From positions 124,001-188,000 of the forward strand of contig JAIXOM010000059.1 of assembly GCA_027486755.1 (NCBI GenBank): a stretch of 64,000 bases of DNA. Direction: 5' to 3'. This DNA comes from Comamonadaceae bacterium. GTDB taxonomy: Bacteria > Pseudomonadota > Gammaproteobacteria > Burkholderiales > Burkholderiaceae_C. Made by a program: the position numbers and the translations under genes. Shown here one piece after another: positions 62,519 through 64,000 of the stretch; within the stretch, counting starts at the first letter, position 1, and every line of letters begins with the position of its first letter. Below the pieces are notes generated by a model that did not search any database, was not told the DNA's origin, and saw nothing but the letters and a program-made list of their open reading frames with translations.

Positions 62519-62646
62519 TGGATGCGCAGCATCCCTGCGTTCAATCAGGTGCAGCTCCAGTGGCGCGTGGCAGGCGAAGGCCCGCCGCGCGCTGCTTGGC
62601 ATTCAATCAATCCCCCGCTTTGGCGGGACAACTGGAGACAAAGAGC
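62519..62646 (+). other. Structured leader upstream of the TAXI receptor gene
   Basis: This non-coding stretch has GGATGC-GCA-GCATCC (62520-62534) and CCCGC-TTTG-GCGGG (62614-62627), the latter 19 bp before the start codon and close to the GGAG ribosome site. No promoter is evident. Confidence 0.4.
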
Positions 62647-63609
62647 ATGAAATCGTTTCTTCTTCGCGCGGCCAGCCTGAGTGCCGCTTGCGTGGTGTCG
62701 GGTGCGGCCTGGGCGCAAACCGTCAGTATTTCCACCTTGCCGCCAGGCTCGGTCAACAATGTACAGACCCAGGCGATAGCCAAGGTGGTGCAAAAGGCCG
62801 CGGACATGCAGATGCGGGTGGTGACCTTCAATTCCCCCCACGCCTCCATGGGGGCCGTGCAAGCTGGCCAGGCGGCCTTTACTTTCATGTCCAACGACGA
62901 GCTGGGCATTGCGGTGCGCGGCAGGGACGAGCACCAGGGCAAGCCCATGGACAAGCTGCGCCTGGCCGCTGTCGTCTTCCCGTTCAAGATAGGCATCCTG
63001 GTCCGTAAAGACTCCAACATCAACTCGGTGGCCGACCTCAAGGGCAAGCGCTTCCCCACCGGCTGGCAAGGCTTTCCGCAAGGCATTGCGCTGGCCAATG
63101 CCATGCTGGCCACTGCCGGGCTATCTTTGAAAGACGTCGATGGTGTGCCCACCGCCAATCTGCTGCGCGCCGCCGACGACTTCAAGGCCGGCCGCCTGGA
63201 CGCTACCTTGTTCGCCATTGGCGCGCCCAAGATGGCCGAAGTCGATTCCGCTGTGGGCATCCGCTTTTTGAGCCTGGACAACAGCGACAAGGCCAAGGCC
63301 GCCATGGCCGCCATCCGGCCCGAGTACACCGTGGCCTCACAAACGCCCGCACCCCCGCTCAACGGGGTGATAGGCACGACCAACCTCATGCAGTACGCGA
63401 TGACGGTGGGCACCAGCGTCGACGCCGATGAGGAGTCGGTCTACAAGGTCGTCAAGGCCCTGCACCAGAACAAGGCCGAGCTGGTCGCCACCCACCCCTC
63501 GTTCATGGCCATGGATCCGGCTCAGTTGGCCCTGCAGCAGCCTGGTGTGAGCTACCACCCGGGCGCGATCCGCTACTACAAAGAAGTCGGCATCTGGCCG
63601 GTCAAGTGA
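62647..63609 (+). CDS. TAXI-family TRAP transporter solute receptor
   Basis: ATG 62647 behind CTGGAGAC gives 320 aa with a signal peptide ending AWAQ (about residue 24). The mature part has VSISTLPPGSVNNVQTQAIA, FPTGWQGFPQGIALANAML and HPSFMAMDPAQLALQQPGVSYHPGAIRYYKEVGIW, features of the TAXI group. It delivers an organic solute to the fused permease encoded next. The ligand is unknown. Confidence 0.87.
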   Translation: MKSFLLRAASLSAACVVSGAAWAQTVSISTLPPGSVNNVQTQAIAKVVQKAADMQMRVVTFNSPHASMGAVQAGQAAFTFMSNDELGIAVRGRDEHQGKPMDKLRLAAVVFPFKIGILVRKDSNINSVADLKGKRFPTGWQGFPQGIALANAMLATAGLSLKDVDGVPTANLLRAADDFKAGRLDATLFAIGAPKMAEVDSAVGIRFLSLDNSDKAKAAMAAIRPEYTVASQTPAPPLNGVIGTTNLMQYAMTVGTSVDADEESVYKVVKALHQNKAELVATHPSFMAMDPAQLALQQPGVSYHPGAIRYYKEVGIWPVK

Positions 63610-63656
63610 ACGCCAAACTCCATCCACCAAAACAACATTCAATCAGGAGATAAACC

Positions 63657-64000
63657 ATGGCCATGCCAGGAGAAGAAGACCTCCAACCCCCCTCGGGGAC
63701 TGCCATGTCGGTCGCCACGACCGCGATGGGCGCACTCATCGGCCTGGGCGGCATCGCCTGGGGGGCCGATCTCTACCGCATGGTGGGCTGGAATTTCCTG
63801 GCCGAGCAGTTCCTGGCGGTGGTGCTCGGGCTGGCCATGGGCATTGTTTTCCTGATCAAGCCTTTGCGCAGCAGCAGCGGCCCCACGCGGGCCTCGGCCC
63901 CCTGGTACGACTGGATCCTTTCTCTTGGGTCGGTGGCCCTGGGCGTGTACCTGAGCTGGCACTACCCGCGCATGCTGGGTGAATTTTTCAATTCACCGCT
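63657..64000 (+). CDS. TRAP transporter fused 4TM/12TM permease, N-terminal part only
   Basis: ATG 63657 follows AGGAGA; the window ends after about 114 codons. Three hydrophobic segments are visible (MGALIGLGGIAWGADLYRMV, FLAVVLGLAMGIVFLIKPLR and WILSLGSVALGVYLSWHYPR). This matches the DctQ-like start of fused permeases that partner TAXI receptors. The stop and most of the protein lie outside the window. Confidence 0.72.
   Translation, partial: MAMPGEEDLQPPSGTAMSVATTAMGALIGLGGIAWGADLYRMVGWNFLAEQFLAVVLGLAMGIVFLIKPLRSSSGPTRASAPWYDWILSLGSVALGVYLSWHYPRMLGEFFNSP

Overview
The window looks like chromosomal DNA of a high-GC betaproteobacterium of the order Burkholderiales, most likely Comamonadaceae-related. 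This rests on gene content and order: the aa3 cytochrome oxidase cluster interleaved with the small Burkholderiales membrane proteins DUF2244, DUF2970 and DUF2909; the block lolB-ispE-tRNA-Gln-prs-rplY-pth; the set ftsY-M16-rsmD-coaD-ferredoxin; and four periplasmic receptors of the Bug (tripartite tricarboxylate) family. Genus and species cannot be named from sequence alone.

Positions 1-22112 form an accessory, catabolic region. The first operon (+, 1-9342) holds an amidohydrolase, a two-subunit molybdenum hydroxylase, a signal-less periplasmic-binding-fold protein, an AhpD-like protein, two beta-hydroxyacid dehydrogenases and maleylacetate reductase. After an unusual pair of long hairpins and a convergent LysR gene, a second operon (10720-13822) starts with a hydroxyquinol/catechol-type intradiol dioxygenase, followed by YciI, Dabb and SnoaL-like small proteins and a Bug receptor. 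Dioxygenase plus maleylacetate reductase would complete hydroxyquinol -> maleylacetate -> 3-oxoadipate; the upstream enzymes suggest a nitrogen-containing or substituted aromatic substrate (inference). A third block (13906-22112) joins a nitroreductase, a citryl-CoA-lyase-like protein, a CaiB/BaiF CoA-transferase, another Bug receptor and a Liv-type ABC importer whose permease LivM and ATPase LivG are fused.

Positions 22183-35093 run from a TSUP exporter, trmL, comF and a BioC-like protein into the cytochrome c oxidase locus: DUF2244, coxB with a fused cytochrome c, coxA, a 36-residue peptide, ctaG, DUF2970, coxC, DUF2909 (opposite strand), SURF1, a CxxxC protein, ctaA, ctaB and SCO1. These genes encode the enzyme and its copper and heme A assembly.

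Positions 35123-57538 are mostly housekeeping: rpoH with a perfect CIRCE operator in its leader, ftsY, two M16 peptidases, rsmD, coaD, pth, rplY, prs, tRNA-Gln, ispE, lolB, a TPR protein, mutM, mutY, rapZ, recN, nadK and hrcA. HrcA is the protein that binds CIRCE, so the window encodes both the repressor and a probable target, the heat-shock sigma factor.

Positions 57551-64000 return to accessory content: an SMP-30-like lactonase, a CAT-anticodon tRNA, two SDR dehydrogenases, an alpha/beta hydrolase, a GntR/FCD regulator and the start of a TAXI-type TRAP transporter. A shared TGTAYAC motif precedes three of these transcription units and may be the GntR operator.

The most unusual object is the hairpin pair at 9398-9590: two 76-nt hairpins in opposite orientation with almost identical 22-nt tips, but stems that differ at 10 of 27 positions while staying fully paired.
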